NCBI RefSeq assembly: GCF_002153375.1 | Contig: NZ_MTBQ01000005.1 | Coordinates: forward strand, 186,001 to 250,000 | DNA length: 64,000 nucleotides | DNA from: Oceanobacillus rekensis | GTDB taxonomy: Bacteria > Bacillota > Bacilli > Bacillales > Amphibacillaceae | Reading direction: 5' to 3' | In this document: one piece after another, positions 12,783 to 22,610 of the stretch | Position numbering within the stretch: position 1 is the stretch's first letter | How the letters are laid out: every line of letters begins with the position of its first letter | Translations under genes and position numbers: made by a program | Notes under the pieces: generated by a model | The model's database searches: none | What the model was told of the DNA's origin: nothing | The model's input: only the letters and a program-made list of their open reading frames with translations

Positions 12783-13603
12783 TTAAACTAAAACAAGGAT
12801 TTATATATGCGTTCTTAACCATTGTTTCTATCATATCTATTTTTCCGTTTTTCTTTATGCTAGTAAGTGCTACTAATAAGTCGATTGATGTAACTCGTGG
12901 CAGTCTTCTCCCGGGTGCACATTTGATTGAAAATATAAAAAGTCTATTAGCAACCGTGGATATTGGCCAAGCAATGCTGAATTCGGGAGTCATTGCTATT
13001 GTTACTACTGTGCTGTCATTGGTGATCGCATCACTCGCAGGGTATGGGTTTGAAATCTATCAAAGTAAAGCAAAGGATATTGTATTTAATATTTTGCTTC
13101 TTTCCATGATGATTCCTTTTGCGGTTTTAATGGTTCCTTTATTCAGGATGTTTGGAAGTATTTCTCAAGTAGCTCCTGCAATAGGAATTGATACCTTGCC
13201 AGCAGCGATTATACCTACGCTTACAACTGCTTTTCTAATATTTTTCTTTAGGCAAAATACAAAATTGTTTCCAAGAGCATTATTAGAAGCAGGAAGAATA
13301 GATGGTCTTTCAGAGTTGGGGCTTTTCTTCAGAATTTACATTCCAACGATGAAAACGACGTATGCTGCTGCTGCGATTATTACATTTATGAGTAGTTGGA
13401 ATAACTATCTATGGCCACTCGTTATTTTGCAATCGCCTGAAAATCAAACGATACCATTGCTGATTTCCAACCTTGGATCGAGTTATTCACCTGATTATGG
13501 TGTTATTATGCTAGCCATTGTCATTGCGACATTACCAACGGCATTAATATTCTTCTTCCTGCAAAAATATTTTGTAGCAGGTATGTTAGGATCCGTTAAA
13601 TAA
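12779..13603 (+). CDS. Sugar ABC transporter permease (MalG/LacG type)
   Basis: 274 residues, six predicted spans, with the EAA loop LLEAGRIDGLSELGLFFRIYIP and the family's C-terminal LQKYFVAGMLGSVK. The start overlaps the upstream permease stop (ATGA), so the two are co-translated. No ATP-binding protein is encoded nearby. As in other CUT1 sugar importers of Bacilli, a shared MsmX/MsmK-type ATPase elsewhere in the genome probably energises it (inference from the family). Confidence 0.9.
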   Translation: MIKLKQGFIYAFLTIVSIISIFPFFFMLVSATNKSIDVTRGSLLPGAHLIENIKSLLATVDIGQAMLNSGVIAIVTTVLSLVIASLAGYGFEIYQSKAKDIVFNILLLSMMIPFAVLMVPLFRMFGSISQVAPAIGIDTLPAAIIPTLTTAFLIFFFRQNTKLFPRALLEAGRIDGLSELGLFFRIYIPTMKTTYAAAAIITFMSSWNNYLWPLVILQSPENQTIPLLISNLGSSYSPDYGVIMLAIVIATLPTALIFFFLQKYFVAGMLGSVK

Positions 13604-13616
13604 AAGCATTCCATTT

Positions 13617-13648
13617 ACTCGAGATTCTGGTAAATCCGATTCTCGAGT
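13617..13648 (+). other. mRNA stem-loop between permease and alpha-galactosidase
   Basis: ACTCGAGA (13617-13624) and TCTCGAGT (13641-13648) form a stem with no T-run. It is more likely an intercistronic mRNA structure or processing/stability element than a full terminator. Confidence 0.4.
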
Positions 13649-13711
13649 ATTTGAACGTTTCGAAGAGTATTTAAATATGTTAAGTATAGTTTTACGGAGG
13701 TGTTATGACAC

Positions 13712-15919
13712 ATGATAATTTATAATGCATCAACAAAGGAATTTCATTTGCAGACACAATATAGCAGTTATATCTTTACTGTACTAAAGAACAATCAACT
13801 GGGTCATTTATATTATGGGAAGAAAGTCCAACACCGTGAAAGTTTTCAACATTTAATGACGGAAAGACAGAGGTCGAATACGAGTTATGTATATGAGGGG
13901 GACGAGCGTTTTTCATTGGAGATTTTAAAACAAGAATATCCTTCTCATGGAACGACAGATTACCGAGAACCGGCATTTCAGATTCTTCAAGAAAATGGAA
14001 GCAGAATAACCAACTTTGAATATAAAAGTCATGACATTTACCGGGGCAAAAAGCGCCTAGATGGACTGCCAGCAACCTATGTTGAAAGTGAAGTTGAGGC
14101 AGATACACTAGAAATTATATTATATGATGCATTGATTGATGTGGAAATGGTTCTTTCCTATTCCGTTTTTGAAAAATTTAATGCAATCACTCGAGCCGTG
14201 AAATTTAGGAACTATGGAAAAGAAGATATTAATCTAACTCGCGCTTTAAGTATAAATGTAGATTTCTTTGATGCTGATTTTGAAATGATTCATCTTTCTG
14301 GTGCATGGGCAAGAGAAAGATATATGAAATCAAGAAAGTTGGAACAGGGAATTCAAAGCATTACAAGTACGAGAGGAGCAAGTAGTCCCCATCAAAACCC
14401 ATTCCTTGCATTAAAGCGTCCGACTACTACAGAAAATCAGGGTGAAGTTTATGGATTTAGCTTGGTGTATAGTGGGAATTTCCTAGCGCAAGTAGAAGTG
14501 GACCATTATGATGTTGCTCGTGTAAGCATGGGGATTAACCCGTTTGATTTTAATTGGTTGCTGGAGAGTGGGGAAAGCTTTCAAACACCTGAAGTAGTCA
14601 TGGTTTATTCTGATGATGGCCTGAATGGGCTGAGCCATACTTACCATGAATTATATCGCAAGCGGCTAGCTCGGGGAAAGTGGAGGGACCGTGTTCGACC
14701 GGTTCTGATTAATAATTGGGAAGGTACATATTTTGATTTTGATGAAGAGAAAATACTGGATATGGCAAAGGAATCAAAGGATATAGGAGTAGAATTGTTT
14801 GTTCTCGATGACGGTTGGTTCGGAAAAAGAGATGATGATACTTCTTCCCTCGGAGATTGGTTTGTAGATAAACGTAAATTGCCTCATGGGATTACTGGTC
14901 TTGCAGAAAAGATTAAGGAGCTAGGGTTAGAATTTGGGCTTTGGTTTGAACCGGAAATGGTCTCCAGATTAAGTCAATTATATGAAGCACATCCCGACTG
15001 GATCATCCATGTGGCCGAAAGAAATCGTTCACACGGCAGAAATCAATATGTTTTAGATTTTTCCAGGGAAGAAGTGGTAAACCATATTTATGAGATGATG
15101 AAAAAAATATTATCTGATGCATCTATCTCCTATGTGAAATGGGATATGAATCGTTATATGACTGAAATTGGCTCGTTAAAATTACCTGCAAACAAGCAAA
15201 GAGAAGTTGCTCATCGCTATATTCTTGGAGTTTATAACTTATATGAAAGATTAACAACTGAATTTCCAGATGTTTTATTTGAATCCTGTGCAAGTGGTGG
15301 AGGGCGTTTTGACCCTGGAATGCTGTATTATACACCACAAGTCTGGACGAGCGATGACACAGATGCAGTTGAACGACTGAAAATTCAATACGGTACCTCT
15401 TTAATCTATCCGATTAGCTCGATTGGCGCGCATGTATCAGCCGTACCAAATCATCAAGTTGGTAGATTATCCAGCCTGGATACAAGGGCAAATGTTGCTT
15501 ATTTTGGTGTTTTTGGATATGAGCTGGATATAACGACATTGAATGCTCAAGAAAAAGAAATCGTAAAAAGACAAATTGGATTTTATAAGGATAATCGAAA
15601 TTTACTAATTAATGGAATATTTTATCGAATAGAAAGTCCATTTGAAAACGATGGAAATGTAACGAGTTGGATGGTTGTTTCTAAAAATCAGGAAGAAGCT
15701 CTTGTTGGTCGCTATCAGGTGCTTTCTCTAGCAAACGCGGGATTAAAACGCTTATTATTAAAAGGATTGAATGCTGATTTTGAATATCAAATCGAGGGAT
15801 TAGATGGAACTTTCTATGGTGACGAGCTTATGCATGCTGGGTTACAGATTGATCTCTTTCCTGGTGAAGATTGGTCAACTGACTTTTCATCTCGAGTTTT
15901 TAAATTGGAGCGGAAATAG
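13712..15919 (+). CDS. Alpha-galactosidase, glycoside hydrolase family 36
   Basis: Hydrolyses terminal alpha-1,6-galactose from melibiose, raffinose or stachyose. 735 residues with the GH36 order: N-terminal beta-supersandwich, TIM barrel (NNWEGTYFDFDEEKI, FVLDDGWFGKRDDD) and C-terminal beta domain. The nucleophile is D478 in KWDMNRYM. The acid/base is D548 in WTSDDTDAVERL, following the ESCASGGGRFD motif. These numbers match the Geobacillus AgaA/AgaB enzymes as I recall them. No signal peptide, so it is intracellular and works on sugars delivered by the upstream importer. ACGGAGGTG precedes ATG 13712. Confidence 0.93.
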   Translation: MIIYNASTKEFHLQTQYSSYIFTVLKNNQLGHLYYGKKVQHRESFQHLMTERQRSNTSYVYEGDERFSLEILKQEYPSHGTTDYREPAFQILQENGSRITNFEYKSHDIYRGKKRLDGLPATYVESEVEADTLEIILYDALIDVEMVLSYSVFEKFNAITRAVKFRNYGKEDINLTRALSINVDFFDADFEMIHLSGAWARERYMKSRKLEQGIQSITSTRGASSPHQNPFLALKRPTTTENQGEVYGFSLVYSGNFLAQVEVDHYDVARVSMGINPFDFNWLLESGESFQTPEVVMVYSDDGLNGLSHTYHELYRKRLARGKWRDRVRPVLINNWEGTYFDFDEEKILDMAKESKDIGVELFVLDDGWFGKRDDDTSSLGDWFVDKRKLPHGITGLAEKIKELGLEFGLWFEPEMVSRLSQLYEAHPDWIIHVAERNRSHGRNQYVLDFSREEVVNHIYEMMKKILSDASISYVKWDMNRYMTEIGSLKLPANKQREVAHRYILGVYNLYERLTTEFPDVLFESCASGGGRFDPGMLYYTPQVWTSDDTDAVERLKIQYGTSLIYPISSIGAHVSAVPNHQVGRLSSLDTRANVAYFGVFGYELDITTLNAQEKEIVKRQIGFYKDNRNLLINGIFYRIESPFENDGNVTSWMVVSKNQEEALVGRYQVLSLANAGLKRLLLKGLNADFEYQIEGLDGTFYGDELMHAGLQIDLFPGEDWSTDFSSRVFKLERK

Positions 15920-15921
15920 AT

Positions 15922-16106
15922 GGACAGAGGGGATAGGTTCCTTGTCCCAAGTTTATATGTAAATGATTTGACAAAACCCAGATAAACAATTTGTGATTAT
16001 GGTTAAATTTCAACCACTGTTTTGTTCCCAAGTGCTTCATTATCCAAAGACCTTGAAATGGAATTAACTTTAAATAATTTGGGACAAGGTGCCTGTCCCT
16101 CTGTCC
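15922..16106. repeat. REPIN-like element B (185 bp)
   Basis: The ends are inverted copies over about 26 bases: 15922-15948 starts GGACAGAGGGGATAGG and ends CTTGTCCC, while 16081-16106 starts GGGACAAGGTGCCTGTCCC and ends TCTGTCC. The interior is AT-rich with no open frame. Together with the next terminator it accounts for the gap between the alpha-galactosidase and fbp. Confidence 0.75.
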
Positions 16107-16129
16107 TGAATTAAATATTGAGAATTCTG

Positions 16130-16160
16130 AGACTAGCGATACATTTCTGCTAGTCTTTTT
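16130..16160 (+). terminator. Probable intrinsic terminator upstream of fbp
   Basis: GACTAG (16131-16136) and CTAGTC (16150-16155) with a T-run follow element B. It would end transcription from the galactoside operon or through the repeat. Confidence 0.55.
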
Positions 16161-16219
16161 GGTATAGTAAAGACAATAGACTTTTATTTACATAAAAATT
16201 GAAAAGGGGATGGGTAATT

Positions 16220-18148
16220 ATGAAGGAGAAATACTTAGATTTATTGGCACAAAAATATGATACAGAAGAAAAAGTAGTTACGGAGATTATTAATCTTGAA
16301 GCCATCCTTGATTTGCCCAAAGGTACAGAGCATTTTGTTAGTGACTTGCATGGGGAGTATCAGGCATTTCAACATGTGTTAAGAAATGGTTCGGGTAAAG
16401 TAAAGGAGAAAATCCGCGACATTTTTAAGCAGGAACTATCGGAAGAACAAATTAATGAATTCGCGGCATTGGTGTATTATCCGGAAGAAAAGCTACAATT
16501 AATTCGGGACAGATTCAACAATAATGAGGAATTAAACGAATGGTATGAAACGATCATTGATAAGATGATACAACTCATTTCCTATGCCTCATCCAAATAT
16601 ACACGGGCCAAATTACGAAAAGCATTACCGAAGCAATTTGTATATGTTATCGAAGAGTTATTATATAAAAATAATGAATTCACAAACAAAAAGCATTACT
16701 ATTCTACAATTGTCCAAAAGGTGATTTCCCTTGGTCAGGCAGATAAACTCATCATCGGGCTATCTTATACGACACAACAATTGGTTGTTGACCATCTGCA
16801 TGTAGTGGGGGATATTTACGACCGGGGACCAGAACCAGATAAAATTATGGAAGCGCTTATCAATTATCATTCCGTTGATATTCAGTGGGGAAATCATGAT
16901 GTATTGTGGATTGGTGCCTTCTCGGGATCAAAGGTTTGTCTAGCTAATATTATTCGTATTTGTGCGCGTTATGATAATTTGGATATTATTGAGGATGTGT
17001 ATGGTATTAATCTCAGACCATTACTGAATCTTGCGGAGAAATATTATGGGGACAATCCAGTGTTCAGACCAAAGAGGCCATCTGACAAGCTATCCGAGCA
17101 GGAACTATTGCAAATCACAAAAATACATCAAGCGATCGCGATGATTCAATTTAAACTGGAAATGCCAATCATCAAGCGACGTCCATACTTTAATATGTCC
17201 AGCAGGCTTTTGCTTGAAAAGGTAGATTATGACAATAGTGAAATAACGATTCAAGGCAAAACATATCAATTAGATAACACCTGCTTTGCAACGGTTAATC
17301 CAGAACAACCCGATCAATTACTAGAGGAAGAGAAACAAGTGATGGACAAACTATTATTTTCTGTCCAGCATTCCGAAAAGCTAGCAAGACATATGGACTT
17401 CTTGATGAAAAAGGGTACGCTCTATTTGAGATATAATGGAAATCTATTAATACATGGCTGTATCCCAGTAGATGAAAAAGGAAATATGGAAAAGATGGTA
17501 ATTGAAAATAAAACCTATGCAGGCCGTGAATTATTTGATGTTTTCGAAAGTTATTTACGTCAAGCATTCAGAAACCCGGAAGAAACGGATGATCTTGCGA
17601 CAGATATGGTCTGGTATTTATGGACTGGAGAATACTCTTCGCTCTTTGGTAAAAGGGAAATGACGACATTCGAAAGATATTTTATTAAAGATAAGGAAAC
17701 ACATAAAGAGGGAAAGAATCCATATTATTATTTACGAGAAAAAGAGGAAGTTTGCCGTAATATTTTAGAAGAGTTTGATCTTGACCCAGATCAGGGCCAT
17801 ATCATCAATGGTCATACACCAGTGAAAGAGATTGACGGAGAGAATCCGATCAAAGCAAATGGGAAAATGATTGTCATTGATGGTGGTTTTTCTAAAGCCT
17901 ATCAATCCACAACGGGCATTGCTGGATATACATTATTATATAACTCGTTCGGAATGCAATTGGTTGCCCATCAGCATTTTAGTTCGAAGGAAGATATTTT
18001 ACGAAATGGAAATGATGTATTGTCGGTCAGACGGTTAGTAGATGAAGAGTTAGAGAGAAAAAAGGTTTTAGAAACGAATGTTGGAGCGAAGTTATTACAA
18101 GAGATTAATATGTTGAATGGCTTGATGAAATATCGATATATGAAATAA
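16220..18148 (+). CDS. fbp: Fructose-1,6-bisphosphatase, class III
   Basis: Gluconeogenic enzyme removing the 1-phosphate of fructose-1,6-bisphosphate; the Firmicute-specific class III type. About 642 residues; strong identity to B. subtilis Fbp is recognisable in [19 protein letters not shown], the metallophosphatase motifs GDIYDRGP and [10 protein letters not shown], and a C-terminal [11 protein letters not shown] 16220 follows AAAAGGGG. A TTG at 16199 would add KRGW-like residues also annotated in B. subtilis, but those bases are the ribosome site. It stands alone, flanked by a repeat and a promoter region. Confidence 0.95.
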   Translation: MKEKYLDLLAQKYDTEEKVVTEIINLEAILDLPKGTEHFVSDLHGEYQAFQHVLRNGSGKVKEKIRDIFKQELSEEQINEFAALVYYPEEKLQLIRDRFNNNEELNEWYETIIDKMIQLISYASSKYTRAKLRKALPKQFVYVIEELLYKNNEFTNKKHYYSTIVQKVISLGQADKLIIGLSYTTQQLVVDHLHVVGDIYDRGPEPDKIMEALINYHSVDIQWGNHDVLWIGAFSGSKVCLANIIRICARYDNLDIIEDVYGINLRPLLNLAEKYYGDNPVFRPKRPSDKLSEQELLQITKIHQAIAMIQFKLEMPIIKRRPYFNMSSRLLLEKVDYDNSEITIQGKTYQLDNTCFATVNPEQPDQLLEEEKQVMDKLLFSVQHSEKLARHMDFLMKKGTLYLRYNGNLLIHGCIPVDEKGNMEKMVIENKTYAGRELFDVFESYLRQAFRNPEETDDLATDMVWYLWTGEYSSLFGKREMTTFERYFIKDKETHKEGKNPYYYLREKEEVCRNILEEFDLDPDQGHIINGHTPVKEIDGENPIKANGKMIVIDGGFSKAYQSTTGIAGYTLLYNSFGMQLVAHQHFSSKEDILRNGNDVLSVRRLVDEELERKKVLETNVGAKLLQEINMLNGLMKYRYMK

Positions 18149-18231
18149 AAATAATAGTTACCAACCCATTTACGGACCTTGTTGCATTTGTCAATTAAAT
18201 TCATAGATTTTCGTTAAATAGACATATTTAT

Positions 18232-18260
18232 TTGACAAGTTTGTGAACATATTGAATAAT
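18232..18260 (+). promoter_or_regulatory. Sigma-A-type promoter
   Basis: TTGACA (18232-18237), 17-base spacer, AATAAT (18255-18260), directly ahead of the small membrane protein gene. Confidence 0.55.
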
Positions 18261-18282
18261 GTAAAGAAAGGGGATGTTTGGG

Positions 18283-18516
18283 ATGGAAATGAACGCAAAG
18301 TTATTGAAAGCAACTTCTTCTATTTGTGCAACATTATTGGCAATCGGTACAGCACTATTTCTTTATGGGTTTTTTGGAAGCGGTTCCTCTGAGATAACCG
18401 CCATTGGAATCGGTACTGTAATGGGTGCAACCTTTATCTTCATCATGGGGATTTTCCTTGTAGCTACAGAGGAGACGATTGATGAGGGGAAAAACCGAAA
18501 GAGACAGTTATTATAA
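18283..18516 (+). CDS. Small two-span membrane protein, unknown function
   Basis: 77 residues with two hydrophobic segments (SSICATLLAIGTALFLYGFF and IGTVMGATFIFIMGIFLVA) separated by a short loop and a charged C-terminal tail ending in KNRKRQLL. I do not recognise a family. GAAAGGGG (18265-18273) suits ATG 18283 (or 18289); the ATG at 18274 is too close to it. It has its own promoter and is convergent with the qox operon, sharing the terminator between them. Confidence 0.6.
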   Translation: MEMNAKLLKATSSICATLLAIGTALFLYGFFGSGSSEITAIGIGTVMGATFIFIMGIFLVATEETIDEGKNRKRQLL

Positions 18517-18584
18517 TGATAAAGAGACTGTTCATCTGGGATGGGCATTCTCTTTTGGTTTACAAGTCAACTCTATATCTATGC

Positions 18585-18624
18585 AAAAAAAGGTCTGGTT
18601 CATCATAGTGAACCAGACCTTTTC
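18585..18624. terminator. Bidirectional terminator for qox operon and small membrane gene
   Basis: Stem AAAGGTCTGGTTCA / TGAACCAGACCTTTT with a 6-base loop. The minus-strand reading has the longer T-run, so it chiefly ends qoxABCD. Confidence 0.85.
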
Positions 18625-18632
18625 TATGTTTC

Positions 18633-18917
18633 CTAGAAATAACCCCAGACCATTGCAAGCAGGGAACCAAATACGGTTGCCAGTGCAATAAAAACTCCAT
18701 AATACAGGGTTGTATAGATTGTCTTGCTATCTTCACCTTCACCTGCATGCATGAATATGATCAGCTGTACGCCGGCTTGTACGAATGCTGTGATAAGCAG
18801 AATTGTAATGCCAAGCTCGAATGACATATCCAGGAAGTAAACACTGAGTGCGATCACTGTTAGCAGCAATGAAAATATAAAGCCATTGACTTGTTTCATT
18901 GGAAATAATTCTCTCAT
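18633..18917 (-). CDS. qoxD: Cytochrome aa3 quinol oxidase subunit IV
   Basis: 94 residues with three hydrophobic spans (NGFIFSLLLTVIALSVYFLD, a central span, and a C-terminal span ending in MVWGYF); contains VQAGVQLIIFMHAGEG, typical of CyoD/QoxD. It is a membrane accessory subunit that stabilises the oxidase. Its ATG follows the qoxC stop by one base, making it the last gene of qoxABCD. Confidence 0.92.
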   Translation of the reverse strand: MRELFPMKQVNGFIFSLLLTVIALSVYFLDMSFELGITILLITAFVQAGVQLIIFMHAGEGEDSKTIYTTLYYGVFIALATVFGSLLAMVWGYF

Positions 18918-18918
18918 G

Positions 18919-19515
18919 CTACATCATTCCTTTCAGGTAAATAAAGCTGAAAATGAAGATCCACATGACGTCAAGGAAATGCCAGTATAGCGAGAATATA
19001 AATGATTTATTCGCTGTTTGAGGTGTCAATCCCTGTTTTTTAATTTGCAGGAAGATGAATAGTCCCCAGAATAAACCGAACGCTACGTGTGCTCCATGTG
19101 TTCCAAGAGTCGTGAGCAGCATGCCGGTAAATGCGCTCGTTTGTAGTGTTGCTCCGACATGATAATAATGAATGAACTCATATATCTCAACACTTAGGAA
19201 ACCAGCACCTAAGACTAATGTTACAGCAAGGAATCCAAGCATTGCTTTCGTACGACCTAAGCGCATCGCATTGACGGCTAGGCCAATGGTGAAACTACTT
19301 GTTAATAGCAAGATTGTTTCGATTAAAACCGGTGTAATTTCAAAGATCTCTGCACCAGCTGGTCCGCTTCCTGTACGATTTTCATAGATAAAATAGGAAG
19401 TGAACAATGTTGCGAAAAGCATAATTTCGCACCCAAGGAAAATCCAGAAGCCTAATATATTCAGGCGATTTTGTTCGGTGCTGTATTCAAGAGGTTGTGT
19501 GGAATTTACATTCAT
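18919..19515 (-). CDS. qoxC: Cytochrome aa3 quinol oxidase subunit III
   Basis: 198 residues, five membrane spans, heme-copper oxidase subunit III family (FWIFLGCEIMLFATLFTSYF; HGAHVAFGLFWG; YWHFLDVMWIFIFSFIYL). The ATG overlaps the qoxB stop by four bases. As in other quinol oxidases the subunit is short, lacking the first two helices of mitochondrial COX3. Confidence 0.93.
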   Translation of the reverse strand: MNVNSTQPLEYSTEQNRLNILGFWIFLGCEIMLFATLFTSYFIYENRTGSGPAGAEIFEITPVLIETILLLTSSFTIGLAVNAMRLGRTKAMLGFLAVTLVLGAGFLSVEIYEFIHYYHVGATLQTSAFTGMLLTTLGTHGAHVAFGLFWGLFIFLQIKKQGLTPQTANKSFIFSLYWHFLDVMWIFIFSFIYLKGMM

Positions 19516-21464
19516 TTATTCGCACCTCCAAATTTATCTTCTGTTTCTTTAATTTCTTCTACGGAAATATAGCGTCCATCGTCTTTTTCGAAGGAGCGGT
19601 AACCCATAAAACCGAAGATTGCTATAGCCGAAAGAATTACTCCAGCCCAGATATTAAAGATAAACGAGAAACCAAAGACAAAGAACAGACCAGCCACCAT
19701 AATTGGCCATCCGGTGTTGTTTGGCATATGGATTTTTTCTATCTTATCCCTAAATATTTGGTGACCACGTTTCTTCTGATCCCAAAGTGCTTCAGATGAA
19801 ATAACATGCGGTGTTACAGCAAAGTTATATTCTGGAACCGGGTTATGTGTAGCCCATTCCAGTGAACGACCGCCGTTCCATGGGTCGTCTCCAATATTTC
19901 TTGGTGATTTTCGGAAACTGTAATAGATATTGTAAACAAGAACTGCAAAGCCGATTGCCATTAAGCCAGCTCCAAAGAAGGATAGCATGTTCAATGGTCC
20001 AAATCCAGTTGATTCAGAGTACGTGTACATCCGGCGTGCTTGACCATCCAACCCTGTAATATACATTGGGAAGAAGGAGAAACAGAAACCGACTGTGATG
20101 AACCAGAATGCCCATTTACCAATTTTCTCATTCAGCATAAAGCCGAACATTTTTGGCCACCAGTAGATTAATCCGGCAATCATTGCAAAGACAACACCAG
20201 GAATAATAACATTATGGAAGTGGGCTACAAGGAACATTGTATTATGATACTGGTAATCCGCACTTGCGATTCCAAGCATTACCCCTGTAACTCCACCGAT
20301 AGTGAAAAGTGGAATAAATGCGATGGAATACATCATTGGTGTCGTAAACCTGATTTTCCCTTTCCACATGGTGAGCAGCCAATTAAATATTTTTATTCCG
20401 GTCGGAACGGCAATTGCCATCGTAGTGACTGAGAATATACTGTTCGTTAATGCTCCCTGTCCCATCGTAAAGAAGTGATGCAGCCATACGAGGAAGGACA
20501 GAAGCGAGATAAGTACCATGGAGGCAACCATCGATTTATATCCATACAGATTACGCTCGGAGAACGTCGAAATAATTTGACTGTAAATACCAAATGCCGG
20601 CAGAATCAAAATGTAAACCTCTGGATGACCCCAGATCCAAAACAGGTTGGCCCACATCATATCCATACCGCCGTCTGTTGTTGCAAAGAAGAATGTTCCT
20701 AACTGACGGTCGAATGTACCCATTAAAAGAGCGATTGTCAGTACAGGAAAAGCGAAAACGATAATGACGTTCGTGATTAGTCCTGACCAGACAAACATAG
20801 GCATCTTCATTAGGGTCATACCTGGTGCTCTCATTTTCAAAATCGTTACGATAAAGTTAATCCCTGTCATCAGTGTACCGATACCCGAGATCTGCAGTGC
20901 CCAGTTGTAATAGTTTACACCAACCGAAGGGCTGAACTCATTGTTTGCAAGCGGATAGTAGTTGGTCCAACCTGCGTCAGGTGACCCACCGATAACAAAT
21001 GAGATATTAAATAACATGGCACCAGCAAAATATAACCAGAAGCTCAGTGCATTCAGTCTTGGGAATGCGACATCTCTTGCTCCAATTTGCAATGGAATAA
21101 CAAAGTTCATTAATCCGATAATAAATGCCATTGCCATGAAGATGATCATGACAACGCCATGTGTTGTAAATACTTCATTATAATGCTGTGCATCGAGAAA
21201 CGCATTCTCAGGTACAGCTGTTTGCAAACGCATCATGACTGCATCTGCGCCGCCTCGGAAAAGCATGAGCAGGGCAGATATGATATACATGATACCGATA
21301 CGTTTATGGTCTGTTGTTGTTAACCATTCACTCCATAGATAGCCCCATTTTTTAAAGTAAGTGATACCAACAGCGATTGCGATTGTTACAAGAGCAATTG
21401 CAACCATGGAGGCATAGATCATTGGACTTGGATGGGGAATGGCGAACCGTTCAAAAAATTCCAT
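19512..21464 (-). CDS. qoxB: Cytochrome aa3 quinol oxidase subunit I
   Basis: 650 residues; the catalytic subunit that reduces oxygen at the heme a3-CuB centre and pumps protons. Visible landmarks are the low-spin heme ligand region FTTHGVVMIIFMAM, the CuB histidine/tyrosine segment WIWGHPEVYILILPAFGI, the K-channel region and the heme ligand pair region MFLVAHFHNVIIPG. AAAGGAGCT precedes the start. It sits between qoxA and qoxC. Confidence 0.96.
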   Translation of the reverse strand: MEFFERFAIPHPSPMIYASMVAIALVTIAIAVGITYFKKWGYLWSEWLTTTDHKRIGIMYIISALLMLFRGGADAVMMRLQTAVPENAFLDAQHYNEVFTTHGVVMIIFMAMAFIIGLMNFVIPLQIGARDVAFPRLNALSFWLYFAGAMLFNISFVIGGSPDAGWTNYYPLANNEFSPSVGVNYYNWALQISGIGTLMTGINFIVTILKMRAPGMTLMKMPMFVWSGLITNVIIVFAFPVLTIALLMGTFDRQLGTFFFATTDGGMDMMWANLFWIWGHPEVYILILPAFGIYSQIISTFSERNLYGYKSMVASMVLISLLSFLVWLHHFFTMGQGALTNSIFSVTTMAIAVPTGIKIFNWLLTMWKGKIRFTTPMMYSIAFIPLFTIGGVTGVMLGIASADYQYHNTMFLVAHFHNVIIPGVVFAMIAGLIYWWPKMFGFMLNEKIGKWAFWFITVGFCFSFFPMYITGLDGQARRMYTYSESTGFGPLNMLSFFGAGLMAIGFAVLVYNIYYSFRKSPRNIGDDPWNGGRSLEWATHNPVPEYNFAVTPHVISSEALWDQKKRGHQIFRDKIEKIHMPNNTGWPIMVAGLFFVFGFSFIFNIWAGVILSAIAIFGFMGYRSFEKDDGRYISVEEIKETEDKFGGANK

Positions 21465-21521
21465 ATCTAGTTAGCTCCTTTCGAGAGTTTGTTCGTTTAT
21501 ATTACAAAATATATTTTTCGT

Positions 21522-22460
21522 TTAATGGTTACTGTGATCAGTTTCTTCACTCTCGGAATGCTCATCATGTGAGTTTCCATCTGAATCTGATTCGGTATCA
21601 TTTTCTTTCGGTGCACCGTGATCATGCCCGCCATTTTCGCCTTCAGGTGCCGGTTTGAAATCTTGGTGTGTTCCAGTGAATGTCATTAGACCAAGATGGC
21701 CGGGCTCCAATAGCTCAGTGAATTTTTCCTCTGTGAGCGGATCGGCAGTTTCATGGATTTCTTCTATCCAAGTATCGAATTCATCATGTGGCATTGCGGT
21801 AACATTAAATGTATTTTCCGCAAAACCTTCACCATTAAAGTTTGCATTTCTACCGACATATTCACCAGGTTCCTCGGCCACGACATTTAGTGTATTGACC
21901 ATGTCAGCCATGGCGTATTTCTGTCCGGCTAGCTGTGGAATCCAAAAACTACTAATTGTACCGTGAGAATAAAGTCTGAATTCGATTGCTTGGTTGGTAG
22001 GAATAAATAGGTAGTTAACCGTTTCTATATCTTGTTCCGGATAACTGAAATGCCATTTCCAGTTCGATGAAGAAGCGTAAATAACTAATGGTTCCTGCTC
22101 TTCATATCCTTCAGGTGTACCTTCGACCGCGTAAGTTGACATGACCGATACGACGGAAAGAAAAGCTACAATAAGAATAGGAATACCTACAATAATTCCT
22201 TCCACAATTGGATTGCCTTCAATATGTGGTGGTTCATAATCAACGGGCTGTTTGGAAGCACGATATTTTACAAGCATATTGACTAACATAGCAATTACGA
22301 CAATAACAATGACTGCCATTGTAATAATCGATATCCAAATAACATTGGCAGTTGTTTCAGCCTGGGGACCTTTAGGGTCTAAAACGAGTAAAGGTTCACA
22401 ACCTGCTAAAACTGTGGCAATAGTAATCATGAATGTTAAAACAATCCATTTAAACTTCAT
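21522..22460 (-). CDS. qoxA: Cytochrome aa3 quinol oxidase subunit II, lipoprotein with His-rich tail
   Basis: 312 residues. Signal peptide with lipobox LAGC (Cys21), two membrane spans (about 40-62 and 84-110), then a cupredoxin domain (SSNWKWHFSYPEQDIETVNY, FWIPQLAGQKYAM). The CuA ligands are absent, as expected for a quinol rather than cytochrome c oxidase. The last 40 or so residues are acidic and histidine-rich (GGHDHGAPKEND ... DEHSESEETDHSNH), beyond the conserved TGTHQDF end. First gene of qoxABCD. Confidence 0.93.
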   Translation of the reverse strand: MKFKWIVLTFMITIATVLAGCEPLLVLDPKGPQAETTANVIWISIITMAVIVIVVIAMLVNMLVKYRASKQPVDYEPPHIEGNPIVEGIIVGIPILIVAFLSVVSVMSTYAVEGTPEGYEEQEPLVIYASSSNWKWHFSYPEQDIETVNYLFIPTNQAIEFRLYSHGTISSFWIPQLAGQKYAMADMVNTLNVVAEEPGEYVGRNANFNGEGFAENTFNVTAMPHDEFDTWIEEIHETADPLTEEKFTELLEPGHLGLMTFTGTHQDFKPAPEGENGGHDHGAPKENDTESDSDGNSHDEHSESEETDHSNH

Positions 22461-22610
22461 CTATATACCCCTTTCTATTAATCTTGTAATTTATTTATTT
22501 ATTTAGCAGTAATAAAATGCTCATAATTTAACATAATATTATTCGGAAACCAAAAAAACAATACTTTGATAAATCCTTCACAAAATGTTCACGAAGATAT
22601 GTAGATTTCA

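Noticed and set aside
16199-16219. TTG start for fbp giving an N-terminal KRGW
   Set aside because: These bases are the AAAAGGGG ribosome site for ATG 16220.
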